From an uncultured Dorea sp. (lineage in GTDB: Bacteria > Bacillota > Clostridia > Lachnospirales > Lachnospiraceae): DNA of 26,827 nt. Both the position numbers and the translations under genes were made by a program. The first letter of the stretch is position 1. Every line of letters starts with the position of its first letter. The notes beneath the pieces are model-generated. The model was not told the DNA's origin. It worked only from the letters and a program-made list of their open reading frames with translations, and ran no database searches. Location: positions 1 through 26,827 of the forward strand of contig UQRE01000032.1 in assembly GCA_900543415.1 (NCBI GenBank). Reading direction: 5' to 3'. This document shows positions 7,305-13,496 of the stretch, one piece after another.

Positions 7305-8702
7305 ATGAAAAAAGGAAAGGTATATGAAGGTGTCATAGAGTCAGTGGATTTTCCTAATAAGGGGAAGATTCGGCTTGCGGAAGAAGAGAAGACCGTGATT
7401 GTGAAAAACGGAATTTCAGGGCAGAAGGTTCGATTTTCCGTAAATAAAATCCGTAAAGAAAAGGCAGAGGGAAGAATTCTTGAGGTGCTTGAGAAAGCGC
7501 CGGCAGAGATTCAGCCATCCTGCCCTCATTTTGGAGAATGTGGAGGATGTACTTACCAGAATCTTCCTTATGAAGAGCAGCTCCGTCTGAAAGAGCAGCA
7601 GGTGAAAGCTATGATGGATGAAGCGGTGGAAGGAGACTATGTGTGGGAAGGCGTGCTCCCAAGCCCGGTGGCATTTGCCTATCGAAATAAAATGGAATTT
7701 TCCTTCGGGGATGAATACAAAGACGGTCCCCTTGCCCTTGGCATGCATAAGAGAGGAAGTTTTCACGATATTGTAAATGTAGAGCATTGTCAGATTGTGG
7801 ATGAAGATTATAGGAAGATTTTAACTTGTACATTGGAAGCTTCCAAAAGAAGCGGACTTCCTTACTATCATCAGATGCGTCATACCGGATATTTTCGCCA
7901 TTTACTTGTGAGAAAGGCAGTGAAGACAGGGGAAATTTTGATTGATCTTGTGACGACAGATGGCAGAGATTGCGGTGGAGAAAGAGAAATCACAGATTAT
8001 TTGGAAAAGTGGGTAGATGATCTGTGCCGCCTTTCTCTGGATGGAAAGATTGCCGGCATTTTGCATACGACGAATAACAGCGTCGCGGATGTGGTCAAGG
8101 ATGAAGGAACAGAGATATTATATGGACAGGGATATTTCTATGAAGAACTGCTCGGTTTGAAATTTAAGATTACACCGTTTTCTTTCTTCCAGACCAATTC
8201 ACTTGGGGCAGAAGTTCTGTATGAAAAGGCACGTGAATACATGGGAGATACAAAAGATAGAGTCGTTTTTGATCTGTACAGTGGAACGGGAACGATTGCC
8301 CAGATTCTTGCGCCGGTAGCTAAGAAAGTGGTGGGTGTTGAGATCGTAGAAGAGGCGGTGGAAGCAGCCAAGGAAAATGCAAAACTCAACGGACTTGAAA
8401 ACTGTAAGTTCTGGGCAGGAGATGTATTGAAGGTGATCGATGAGCTGGGGGAAGTTCCGGATCTCATCATGTTAGATCCGCCAAGAGATGGTGTGAATTC
8501 AAAAGCGCTTAGAAAGATTATTGATTTTGGCGTGGATCGTATGGTTTATATTGCGTGCAAACCAACCAGCCTTGCCAGAGATTTGGAGATGCTTCAAGGG
8601 CGCGGGTATCAGGTGGAAAAGATAGCATGCGTTGATTTGTTTCCGAATACGGTGCATGTGGAGACTGTGTGCCTCTTATCCCGAGAAAAATCTACAACGT
8701 AA
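7305..8702 (+). CDS. rlmD: 23S rRNA (uracil-C5)-methyltransferase, RlmD/RumA family
   Basis: A 465-aa enzyme that methylates C5 of a uridine in 23S rRNA with SAM. An N-terminal TRAM domain (about residues 1-60) precedes Fe-S cysteines C73, C79, C82 and C162, the same layout as in E. coli RumA. The SAM domain shows DLYSGTGTIAQIL and DPPRDGVNSKAL. The nucleophile Cys is C418 in YIACKPTSLARDL (ACKP rather than the common SCNP), and the catalytic Glu lies in HVETVCLLS at the end. The frame stops after REKSTT. Homology to a further ~100-aa segment continues downstream in other frames, so the C-terminal extension is probably lost; the catalytic core is complete. Gram-positive members may act on two positions (RlmCD), so specificity is open. 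Confidence 0.93.
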   Translation: MKKGKVYEGVIESVDFPNKGKIRLAEEEKTVIVKNGISGQKVRFSVNKIRKEKAEGRILEVLEKAPAEIQPSCPHFGECGGCTYQNLPYEEQLRLKEQQVKAMMDEAVEGDYVWEGVLPSPVAFAYRNKMEFSFGDEYKDGPLALGMHKRGSFHDIVNVEHCQIVDEDYRKILTCTLEASKRSGLPYYHQMRHTGYFRHLLVRKAVKTGEILIDLVTTDGRDCGGEREITDYLEKWVDDLCRLSLDGKIAGILHTTNNSVADVVKDEGTEILYGQGYFYEELLGLKFKITPFSFFQTNSLGAEVLYEKAREYMGDTKDRVVFDLYSGTGTIAQILAPVAKKVVGVEIVEEAVEAAKENAKLNGLENCKFWAGDVLKVIDELGEVPDLIMLDPPRDGVNSKALRKIIDFGVDRMVYIACKPTSLARDLEMLQGRGYQVEKIACVDLFPNTVHVETVCLLSREKSTT

Positions 8703-9004
8703 TCAATGTGAAGGTGGAGTTTGGAGACGGTGAGGACAAGATATCGCTGGATGCGATTGCAGAACGGGCGAAGAAATATCAGCCCAAACCGAAAGTTAAA
8801 TAATAAGATGATACAAGAATATGTAGAGAAGAAGTATGGGTTTAAGGTACATACCGCATATGTTGCGGGGTAAAGAGGTCATTAGGTTTGACAATGTATG
8901 ATGCGCCTAATGTGGTAGAGAAATTGAAACAGTCGAGAAAACATCCACCGAAAGAAAAAGCAGAAGCGATAACGGAGGCACTTAAATATTTTGCGGTAAT
9001 CTAA
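8690..9004 (+). pseudogene. Frameshifted remnant of a ~100-aa C-terminal domain after rlmD
   Basis: Translation in shifting frames gives one continuous protein-like text. Frame 2 (from about 8690 to 8800) reads VKVEFGDGEDKISLDAIAER and on to QPKPKVK, then hits two stops. The frame beginning at 8805 reads KMIQEYVEKKYGFKVHTAYV and stops at 8871. The first frame resumes at 8870 with VKRSLGLTMYDAPNVVEKLK and ends ...EALKYFAVI at 9001, stop 9002-9004. From memory, an uninterrupted segment of this kind occurs at or just after the C-terminus of RlmD/RumA-like proteins in Lachnospiraceae. Here a shift relative to rlmD, a +1 change near 8801-8804 and a -1 change near 8868-8870 have broken it. It is probably a dead extension of rlmD or a dead separate gene; origin and function are unknown. 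Confidence 0.65.
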
Positions 9005-9198
9005 TAGATGAAAAGATACTGGGTTTGTATAAAAGGGGGTGTAGAAGGTATTTGTATATATACCCTGGTTGCATTAAGTTTTATATTGAAGCATATCGGG
9101 AAATATGGGGAGATGAAGATAGTTACTCAGCAGAACTCTCTTAAAGGGAAAGAGGATAAGGCGTTAAAAAAGATTATGATATATTTGCAGGAGGAACA
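9005..9198 (+). other. Stretch without a convincing gene before the KilA-N remnant
   Basis: An open frame of 67 codons runs from ATG 9008 to 9211 and overlaps the start of the KilA-N gene. Its start has no ribosome site. Only the last ~26 residues (QNSLKGKEDKALKKIMIYLQ then EEQWGK) look protein-like; they may be the tail of a lost upstream gene. I would not annotate it as expressed. Confidence 0.35.
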
Positions 9199-9627
9199 AT
9201 GGGGAAAATAATTAAAGATACAATCCATGCAAATGGAATAGATATTGGGATTTATACGCAGGATTTTGAAAATGAATTTATTTCATTGACAGATATTGCC
9301 AGGTACAAGAGTGATGACCCAACAGCGGTTATTCAAAATTGGATGAGAAATCGAGATGTAATAGAATTTTTGGGATTATGGGAAAGGCTGCACAACCCAG
9401 ATTTTAAACCCCTCGAATTCGAGGGGTTTAAAAAGCGGGCTGGAGCAAATGCTTTTACAATGTCACCGAAGAAATGGATAGAAGCGACAGATGCTATTGG
9501 CATCGTTTCAAAAGCAGGACGCTACGGAGGAACATATGCCCATAGCGATATTGCTATGTCCTTTGCAACTTGGATTTCTCCTGAGTTCCAGTTATATATT
9601 ATGAAGCTTCCTGTATACTTTAAATAA
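9199..9627 (+). pseudogene. KilA-N domain protein (phage antirepressor-like), 3' end truncated
   Basis: The 142-aa frame starts at an ATG eight bases after GCAGGAGGA and encodes a KilA-N DNA-binding domain, as in phage antirepressors and mobile-element regulators. Hallmarks are ISLTDIARYKSDDPTAVIQN then WMRNRDVIEFLG, PLEFEGFKKRAGANAFTMSP, and AGRYGGTYAHSDIAMSFATW then ISPEFQLYI. In typical members the text continues after QLYI with KDYxRLK and a further C-terminal domain. Here homology stops at about 9600 and the frame ends in MKLPVYFK at 9627, where the IS110-type sequence begins. The missing 3' part is not found on the far side of the element (10.83-10.94 kb), so sequence was deleted as well as interrupted. 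A 32-bp perfect palindrome lies inside the frame. Confidence 0.8.
9402..9433. repeat. 32-bp perfect palindrome inside the KilA-N frame
   Basis: The sequence is perfectly self-complementary around the EcoRI-like GAATTC at 9415-9420, running outward through CCCCTC/GAGGGG and TTTTAAA/TTTAAAA. It codes for the conserved FKPLEFEGFK region. In RNA it would be a 16-bp hairpin with almost no loop, so a cruciform or hairpin is possible. Function unknown. Confidence 0.9.
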
Positions 9628-9649
9628 GCCAAGGAATTGACAACCCAAA

Positions 9650-9718
9650 ATACCTCAAGTAAATTTAGATTATTACTGACCTGACCGTTGGTAAAAATCT
9701 AAAGAATACAAGAGGTAT
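9650..9718 (+). promoter_or_regulatory. Leader hairpin covering the transposase ribosome site
   Basis: ATACCTC (9650-9656) pairs with GAGGTAT (9712-9718), and inside it TTTAGATT (9664-9671) pairs with AATCTAAA (9696-9703). Near-symmetric internal loops separate the two stems and a 24-nt apical loop closes them. GAGG at 9712-9715 is the Shine-Dalgarno sequence for ATG 9724, so the structure would hide it. It may limit transposase translation, and could also be part of a left-end RNA. Pairing is seen; the role is inferred. Confidence 0.6.
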
Positions 9719-9723
9719 CTAAA

Positions 9724-10404
9724 ATGAATATTAAAGGCACAAAGAAGAAAAATCAAGTAGAAACCGTAAATATTTTCGAACAGCAGGAACTTTTGAAAAA
9801 AGCAGAGGTGATCAGAGAAAAACTTACAGCATCAACATGGCATGAGGCAAAGCTGCGGGGACGTGGTTATGTAAATGCAACTTCCATTTTTGAAAATGCC
9901 AAAAAAAGCATAGGGATTCAGGATGGTGCGGAATCAGGCAAACTGGCTGTCAAATGGTTTGTCCATCGAATGATGGAATCAAATGAGCAGCTTGCAGAGA
10001 TAGAGAGCCGTTTACATCAAATGTGTATGGAGATTCCATATGCAGAAAACATTCTGGAGATATCCGGAATAGGAGAAAACATACTTTCCGGGATACTTGC
10101 AGAAATGGGAGATATAGCAAGGTTTGATGATAAGATCAGCCATAGAGGACGCAAACGGCTTAGATACTGGCTGTTCCAGGCTGCAAAGTCAGCAGTAGCA
10201 CATGCTGATGAATTCAAAGAACTTCATGCGTATTACACGATACGAAAAGAGAATCCGCTGAAAAAGAAACAGTCATTGGTAGTGATTGCCTGCAAGATAC
10301 TGAGGGTGATTTTTGCAATCCTAACAAAAGGGACGACATACGATCCGAAGAAGATGTTGGGAGATATCGTAAGACCAAATGAGCAGTCAGTGCAGGTAGC
10401 ATAA
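9724..10404 (+). pseudogene. IS110-family transposase lacking the DEDD domain and the catalytic serine segment
   Basis: The frame is open (226 aa) but only about half the usual ~400 aa. The N-terminal KKKNQVETV matches the start of a common Clostridia IS110 transposase. It is followed at residue ~16 directly by NIFEQQELLKKA and WHEAKLRGRGYVNA, so the RuvC-like DEDD region (GIDIGSEKH in relatives) is gone. The Tnp_20 half is present: IPYAENILEISGIGENILSG then ILAEMGDIARFDD. At about residue 136 (nt 10131) it jumps to KISHRGRKRLRYWLFQAAKS, skipping the ~30-residue segment that holds the conserved Ser in relatives (recalled pattern KLAG...SGKHKG). The C-terminus (QSLVVIACKILRVIF, YDPKKMLGDI) is intact. 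It should be unable to recombine DNA. Retained open frames across two deletions are unusual, so a nucleic-acid-binding role cannot be excluded. Confidence 0.8.
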
Positions 10405-10420
10405 GAATAAGACGGTATTA

Positions 10421-10830
10421 GATATTCCAGAGCCTTGCTGGATTCCAGAGAGTATCTGAAATCGAGCAGGGTTCTGGATAGGAAACCCGTAGACCCGGAT
10501 GGAGTGTGAAATGCACTGCACCACCAACAAGACCAACCGCTGAAACAAGGGAGATCGTCCACTGAAAATCGGTTTCCTTGGTGGAAGCAGAAGGTCGGTA
10601 ACAATCAAATACAAACAAGAGCTGTAGCTGACAGTAGTTCTCTCCGTAGGACATGACCCTGTTAAAAAGCTTAGTTGGCACTCAGTGTATGAACAGGTGG
10701 AACGAAGGAAGTTGGTACATGATACCATTAGACACGGAAGGTTCACCATCATAGTTGAACAGAGGTATTATAGCCTTAATAAAACAAATCAAAGGATGTT
10801 TTATTAAGTGCACCCATTTTCAACTATTCA
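10421..10830 (+). ncRNA. Candidate structured RNA in the right part of the IS110 element (bridge-RNA-like)
   Basis: This 410-nt stretch has no plausible gene but many long pairings. CCAGAGCCTTGCT (10427-10439) pairs with AGCAGGGTTCTGG (10465-10477), 13 bp with two G.T pairs and a 25-nt loop. CCACCAA (10521-10527) with TTGGTGG (10578-10584) encloses AACCG/CGGTT (10535-10539/10570-10574) with an internal loop. CCTGTT pairs with AACAGG (10658-10663/10692-10697). GGTG-g-AAC (10696-10703) pairs with GTTCACC (10741-10747) around GGTA/TACC, competing with the previous stem. ATAGTTGAA pairs with TTCAACTAT (10751-10759/10819-10827) around CTTAATAAAAC/GTTTTATTAAG (10775-10785/10798-10808). IS110/IS1111 elements are known to encode guide (bridge/seek) RNAs in non-coding ends as hairpins with internal loops, which this resembles. 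Its length is above the usual range and expression is unknown. Confidence 0.4.
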
Positions 10831-10942
10831 GTATAGAATACAATGACTGTTCTACACTTTAAGCTCTTGTTTTGAGGTAAACATTTAAAGAAAAAAGTCC
10901 AAAAATGAATTAGGGCTTGAAATTATAGGAAGGAGATATTTC
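10831..10942 (+). other. Leader region of the ECF S component gene
   Basis: No gene and no convincing promoter hexamer pair is visible. One short hairpin, AAGTCC (10895-10900) with GGGCTT (10913-10918), lies 24 nt before the ATG and is not followed by a T-tract. I looked for TPP, FMN, cobalamin and preQ1 riboswitch signatures, which would suit an ECF vitamin transporter, and found none that I can recognise. Confidence 0.35.
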
Positions 10943-11482
10943 ATGAGCATACAAACAAAGAAAATAACATTATCAGCCATGTTTCTGGCAATCGGTATCA
11001 TCCTGCCTTTTTTTACCGGACAGGTACCTCAGATTGGAAATATGTTGCTTCCAATGCATTTTCCGGTATTTTTATGTGGAATGATCTGCGGAGCACCGTA
11101 TGGTTTAGCAATCGGTTTTATTCTGCCGATTTTTCGATCTTTTCTATTCGGCATGCCGATGATGTATCCGATGGCAGTCGCAATGGCTTTTGAACTTGCA
11201 GTATATGGAGTAGTGGCAGGCTGGATATATGGACGCGCAGACAGAAAAAATACATGGGCTGTTTATCGAGCGCTTCTTCTTGCTATGATCTGTGGAAGAT
11301 GCGTCTGGGGCGTAGTGGAAATTTTGCTTCTTGGCATTGGAGAAAATAGATTTTCATGGCAGATGTTTTTTGCCGGAGCATTGATTAATGCAGTTCCGGG
11401 AATCGTTCTTCAGCTTGTATTGATTCCTGCGATCATGGCGATTGTCAAACATACAAAGGTGGTACAGGAAAATGGAAAATAG
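10943..11482 (+). CDS. ECF transporter S component (substrate-binding membrane subunit, substrate unknown)
   Basis: The 179-aa protein has the size and about six hydrophobic segments of an S component of energy-coupling factor transporters. These bind a vitamin or similar micronutrient and pair with a shared EcfT/EcfA1/EcfA2 module. MSIQTKKITLSAMFLAIGII is a typical S-component N-terminus with the small-residue helix that contacts EcfT. The MHFPVFLCGMICGAPYGL motif is shared by a set of Clostridia S components often annotated only generically. ATG 10943 follows AAGGAGAT. Its stop overlaps the start of the kinase gene by 11 nt, implying coupled translation and a shared substrate. No Ecf ATPase gene is in the window. 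Substrate not decided; a vitamin or nucleoside is likely, because a kinase is attached. Confidence 0.85.
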   Translation: MSIQTKKITLSAMFLAIGIILPFFTGQVPQIGNMLLPMHFPVFLCGMICGAPYGLAIGFILPIFRSFLFGMPMMYPMAVAMAFELAVYGVVAGWIYGRADRKNTWAVYRALLLAMICGRCVWGVVEILLLGIGENRFSWQMFFAGALINAVPGIVLQLVLIPAIMAIVKHTKVVQENGK

Positions 11483-12011
11483 AAGTCCTTTTCTAATTGC
11501 TATAGATGGGAGATGTGCGGCGGGAAAGACGACGTTGACAAAAAGACTATCTTCCATTTTAAATTGCAGTGTTATACATATGGATCATTTTTTCCTGAGA
11601 CCGGAACAGAGAACGAAAGAGCGTCTCGCGCAAGCCGGAGGGAATGTGGATCGGGAGCGATTTGAGAAAGAGGTGCTTAAGCCCTTGAAGGCAGGTAAAG
11701 CATTCACTTATCGAGTTTTTGACTGCCATCAGATGTCTTTGGCAGAAGAAATAGAGATAGTTCCCACACCTGTAGTGATTATAGAGGGGGCTTATAGCTG
11801 CCATCCGGAATTTGTACAGGCGTGGGATCTTACGATTTTTGTTGATATTGATAAAGAAGAACAACTCAAGCGTATTGAAAAACGCAATGGCAAAGAGCAG
11901 GTCCCGATGTTTGTGAATCGCTGGATTCCTATGGAAGAAGATTATTTTAAGGAATTTCAAGTGAAAGAGAACTGTCGATTACTTCTGCGGCAGCCAATGC
12001 ACGATCAATAA
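11472..12011 (+). CDS. P-loop kinase of the uridine kinase/phosphoribulokinase-like group
   Basis: A 179-aa nucleoside-kinase-like NTPase. IAIDGRCAAGKTT carries the Walker A, with K19, T20 and T21. IHMDHFFLRPEQR is the DHF substrate-site motif of uridine kinase-like enzymes. VVIIEGAYSCHPEF is a Walker B/lid region, and KRIEKRNGKE resembles the lid Arg segment. I chose ATG 11472 (just inside the ECF S gene, after CAGGA) over the in-frame ATG at 11442, because homologous text begins at SPFLIAIDG. Overlap with the ECF S gene suggests it phosphorylates the imported compound and traps it in the cell. The last ~65 nt overlap the 3' end of a minus-strand gene. The sequence does not tell uridine, pantothenate, nicotinamide riboside or another acceptor apart. 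Confidence 0.85.
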   Translation: MENRSPFLIAIDGRCAAGKTTLTKRLSSILNCSVIHMDHFFLRPEQRTKERLAQAGGNVDRERFEKEVLKPLKAGKAFTYRVFDCHQMSLAEEIEIVPTPVVIIEGAYSCHPEFVQAWDLTIFVDIDKEEQLKRIEKRNGKEQVPMFVNRWIPMEEDYFKEFQVKENCRLLLRQPMHDQ

Positions 12012-12381
12012 TGTAACGGAATTTGGACTCAAGTTTTACAGAATCGTCAAGGTGAAAGGATGTGTTATCAAGAAAAGCATTGGAGAGCTGATAGACATAA
12101 TACTCTCCATCCTCCTGCCTGTCTGCAAGCACATCCCCATTTTCACGCATATCGTCCGTGGTTGTTTCTTTGCCGAGACTTAAATCTGTCAAAACTTCCA
12201 GCATAATACAGAAGTGCGGTTCGTCCCATGCGGACAAATACATACATTTGCACAGACCGTTTGTGAAAAATGGAAAATGGCTGTAGCAATCCATCAATTC
12301 TTTAAAACGTGTCCGGTGACCGGAGTTTTCAAATAGTTTTGCTCTGTCGAGAGCCAGTAAGCACGCGTCTTTTGGGTTCAT
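11947..12381 (-). CDS. Conserved hypothetical protein (144 aa), no recognised domain
   Basis: I do not recognise this family. The protein is cytosolic-looking, acidic, with a Cys/aromatic-rich middle (SHFPFFTNGLCKCMYLSAWD) and helical C-terminus (FRYIIDRALAAAEVID). It is real by its signals: GAGGAGGGG lies before ATG 12381 and an excellent promoter (TTGAGT-17-TATAAT) just upstream. Its 3' end runs 65 nt into the 3' end of the convergent kinase gene, with no terminator visible between them. It is divergent from the dihydrouridine synthase gene. No signal peptide or membrane helix is seen. Confidence 0.75.
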   Translation of the reverse strand: MNPKDACLLALDRAKLFENSGHRTRFKELMDCYSHFPFFTNGLCKCMYLSAWDEPHFCIMLEVLTDLSLGKETTTDDMRENGDVLADRQEDGEYYVYQLSNAFLDNTSFHLDDSVKLESKFRYIIDRALAAAEVIDSSLSLEIP

Positions 12382-12411
12382 GAGTACCCCTCCTCATAAA
12401 GAATTAATAAA

Positions 12412-12440
12412 ATTATAGCGAAAGAAATATGAATACTCAA
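12412..12440 (-). promoter_or_regulatory. Promoter of the 144-aa hypothetical gene
   Basis: On the minus strand TTGAGT (12435-12440), a 17-nt spacer and a perfect TATAAT (12412-12417) precede the ATG at 12381. The same gap must also hold the plus-strand promoter of the dus-like gene. A TTGACA at 12446-12451 and TATAAA at 12481-12486 are present but badly spaced for each other. Confidence 0.75.
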
Positions 12441-12501
12441 GAGATTTGACAGAAATATCGGAAAATATTGACTTTTTTATTATAAACTCAGGAGATTAAA
12501 T

Positions 12502-13437
12502 ATGAAATACTATCTTGCCCCGTTGGAAGGGGTAACAACACAAGTTTATCGAAATGCTTATCACAAGTATTTTCGCCCTATGGATAAATATTTCACCCCG
12601 TTTCTTGTGCCTCATACGAAGAAAGGATTTAGCACAAAAGAAATTAGGGAGATTCATCCGGATAAAAATAAAGAATTATATGTTGTTCCGCAGATTTTAA
12701 GTAATCAAGCAGAGGATACTGTAAACACCATCCATAAACTTGAGCAATATGGCTACAAAGAAGTGAATCTGAATCTTGGATGTCCTTCTAAAACTGTGGT
12801 ATCTAAAAACAGAGGTGCTGGTTTTCTTGCCATGCCGGAAGAGTTGGATCATTTTTTGGAAGGGATTTTTGAAAAGACAGAGGTGAAGGTGTCTGTAAAG
12901 ACAAGGATTGGACGTGATGAACCGGAGGAGTTTTATCGATTAATGGATATTTATAATAAATATCCGTTGGAAGAGCTGATCGTTCATCCGAGAACACAGA
13001 AAGATTTCTATAGAAATACACCTAACATTTCCATGTTTGGCTATGCCGTGGAACATAGCAGTTGTACATTGTGTTATAACGGGGACGTGAAGAGTAGGGA
13101 AGACAAAGAGAAAATTTTTGAGAAATTCCCTGAAGTTCCGGCGCTTATGCTTGGAAGAGGAGTCATTGCCAATCCATTTCTTGTGACATTGATTGAAGGA
13201 TCGAAAAAGGGAAATGTGATAGACAAAGAGATCCTGCGAAATTTCCATGATGCACTTTATGAAGGTTATGGACAGATCAGTGAGGGGATTCTTCCGGTTT
13301 TATTTAAAATGAAAGAAATCTGGACTTATATGAAGGATTTGTTTCCGGAAGATAAGAAACGAATTAAAAAATTGAAGAAAGCTGAAAATGCAAAAGATTA
13401 TGAGCAGGCAGCAGCGGAACTTTTCGCTTTACTTTAA
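12502..13437 (+). CDS. tRNA-dihydrouridine synthase family protein
   Basis: A 311-aa FMN-dependent TIM-barrel enzyme of the Dus family, which reduces uridines to dihydrouridine in tRNA with NADPH. The N-terminal YYLAPLEGVTTQVYRNAY is the typical first strand. NLGCPSKTVVSKNRGAGF contains the catalytic Cys94, and KVSVKTRIG, LIVHPRTQ and LMLGRGVIANPF supply FMN-contact positions including the His. The C-terminal helical domain is present, so the protein is full length. ATG 12502 follows AGGAG at a normal distance. It belongs to a divergent Clostridia subgroup of Dus proteins, so which tRNA position it modifies is not clear. Confidence 0.88.
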   Translation: MKYYLAPLEGVTTQVYRNAYHKYFRPMDKYFTPFLVPHTKKGFSTKEIREIHPDKNKELYVVPQILSNQAEDTVNTIHKLEQYGYKEVNLNLGCPSKTVVSKNRGAGFLAMPEELDHFLEGIFEKTEVKVSVKTRIGRDEPEEFYRLMDIYNKYPLEELIVHPRTQKDFYRNTPNISMFGYAVEHSSCTLCYNGDVKSREDKEKIFEKFPEVPALMLGRGVIANPFLVTLIEGSKKGNVIDKEILRNFHDALYEGYGQISEGILPVLFKMKEIWTYMKDLFPEDKKRIKKLKKAENAKDYEQAAAELFALL

Positions 13438-13456
13438 AAGACAGATAACATATAAT
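13428..13456 (+). promoter_or_regulatory. Possible promoter upstream of the ProX-like gene
   Basis: A perfect TATAAT at 13451-13456 has TTTACT (4/6 to consensus) 17 nt upstream at 13428-13433, inside the 3' end of the dus-like gene. The ATG is at 13497. Confidence 0.4.
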
Positions 13457-13496
13457 AGAGGGAACTTGGAGATTGAAAATGAAAGGAGTTTGCAGT

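Larger units (their letters stand above)
9604..10862 (+). mobile_element. IS110-family element, internally deleted (approximate ends)
   Basis: The element starts where KilA-N homology stops (about 9601-9606) and contains a shortened IS110 transposase frame and a long non-coding right part. IS110 elements lack usual terminal inverted repeats, so the ends cannot be fixed by eye. A near-identical 10-mer, TATACTTTAA (9614-9623) and TACACTTTAA (10853-10862), flanks the region and could mark target-derived ends, but one mismatch and AT-richness make this weak. With loss of the catalytic regions it can move only if helped by an intact relative elsewhere in the genome. The right end could be anywhere from about 10827 to 10870. 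Confidence 0.6.

Noticed and set aside
8800..8871. Programmed frameshifting in the remnant after rlmD
   Set aside because: No slippery heptamer fits the shift sites, two stops in a row interrupt the first site, and the shifts compensate each other as in random decay.
9008..9211. 67-codon frame before the KilA-N gene
   Set aside because: No ribosome site, hydrophobic text without family resemblance, and it overlaps the KilA-N start; only its last residues look like old coding sequence.
10387..10752. Minus-strand open frames across the non-coding right part of the IS element
   Set aside because: No ribosome site or protein-like composition; they are explained by structured RNA-type sequence on the plus strand.
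10421..10830. Group II intron fragment
   Set aside because: The dense pairing invites it, but I find no GUGYG-type 5' end, no recognisable domain V and no reverse transcriptase gene. Not fully excluded.
10831..10942. Vitamin riboswitch upstream of the ECF S gene
   Set aside because: The leader is short and shows none of the TPP, FMN, cobalamin or preQ1 core motifs; only one small hairpin is present.
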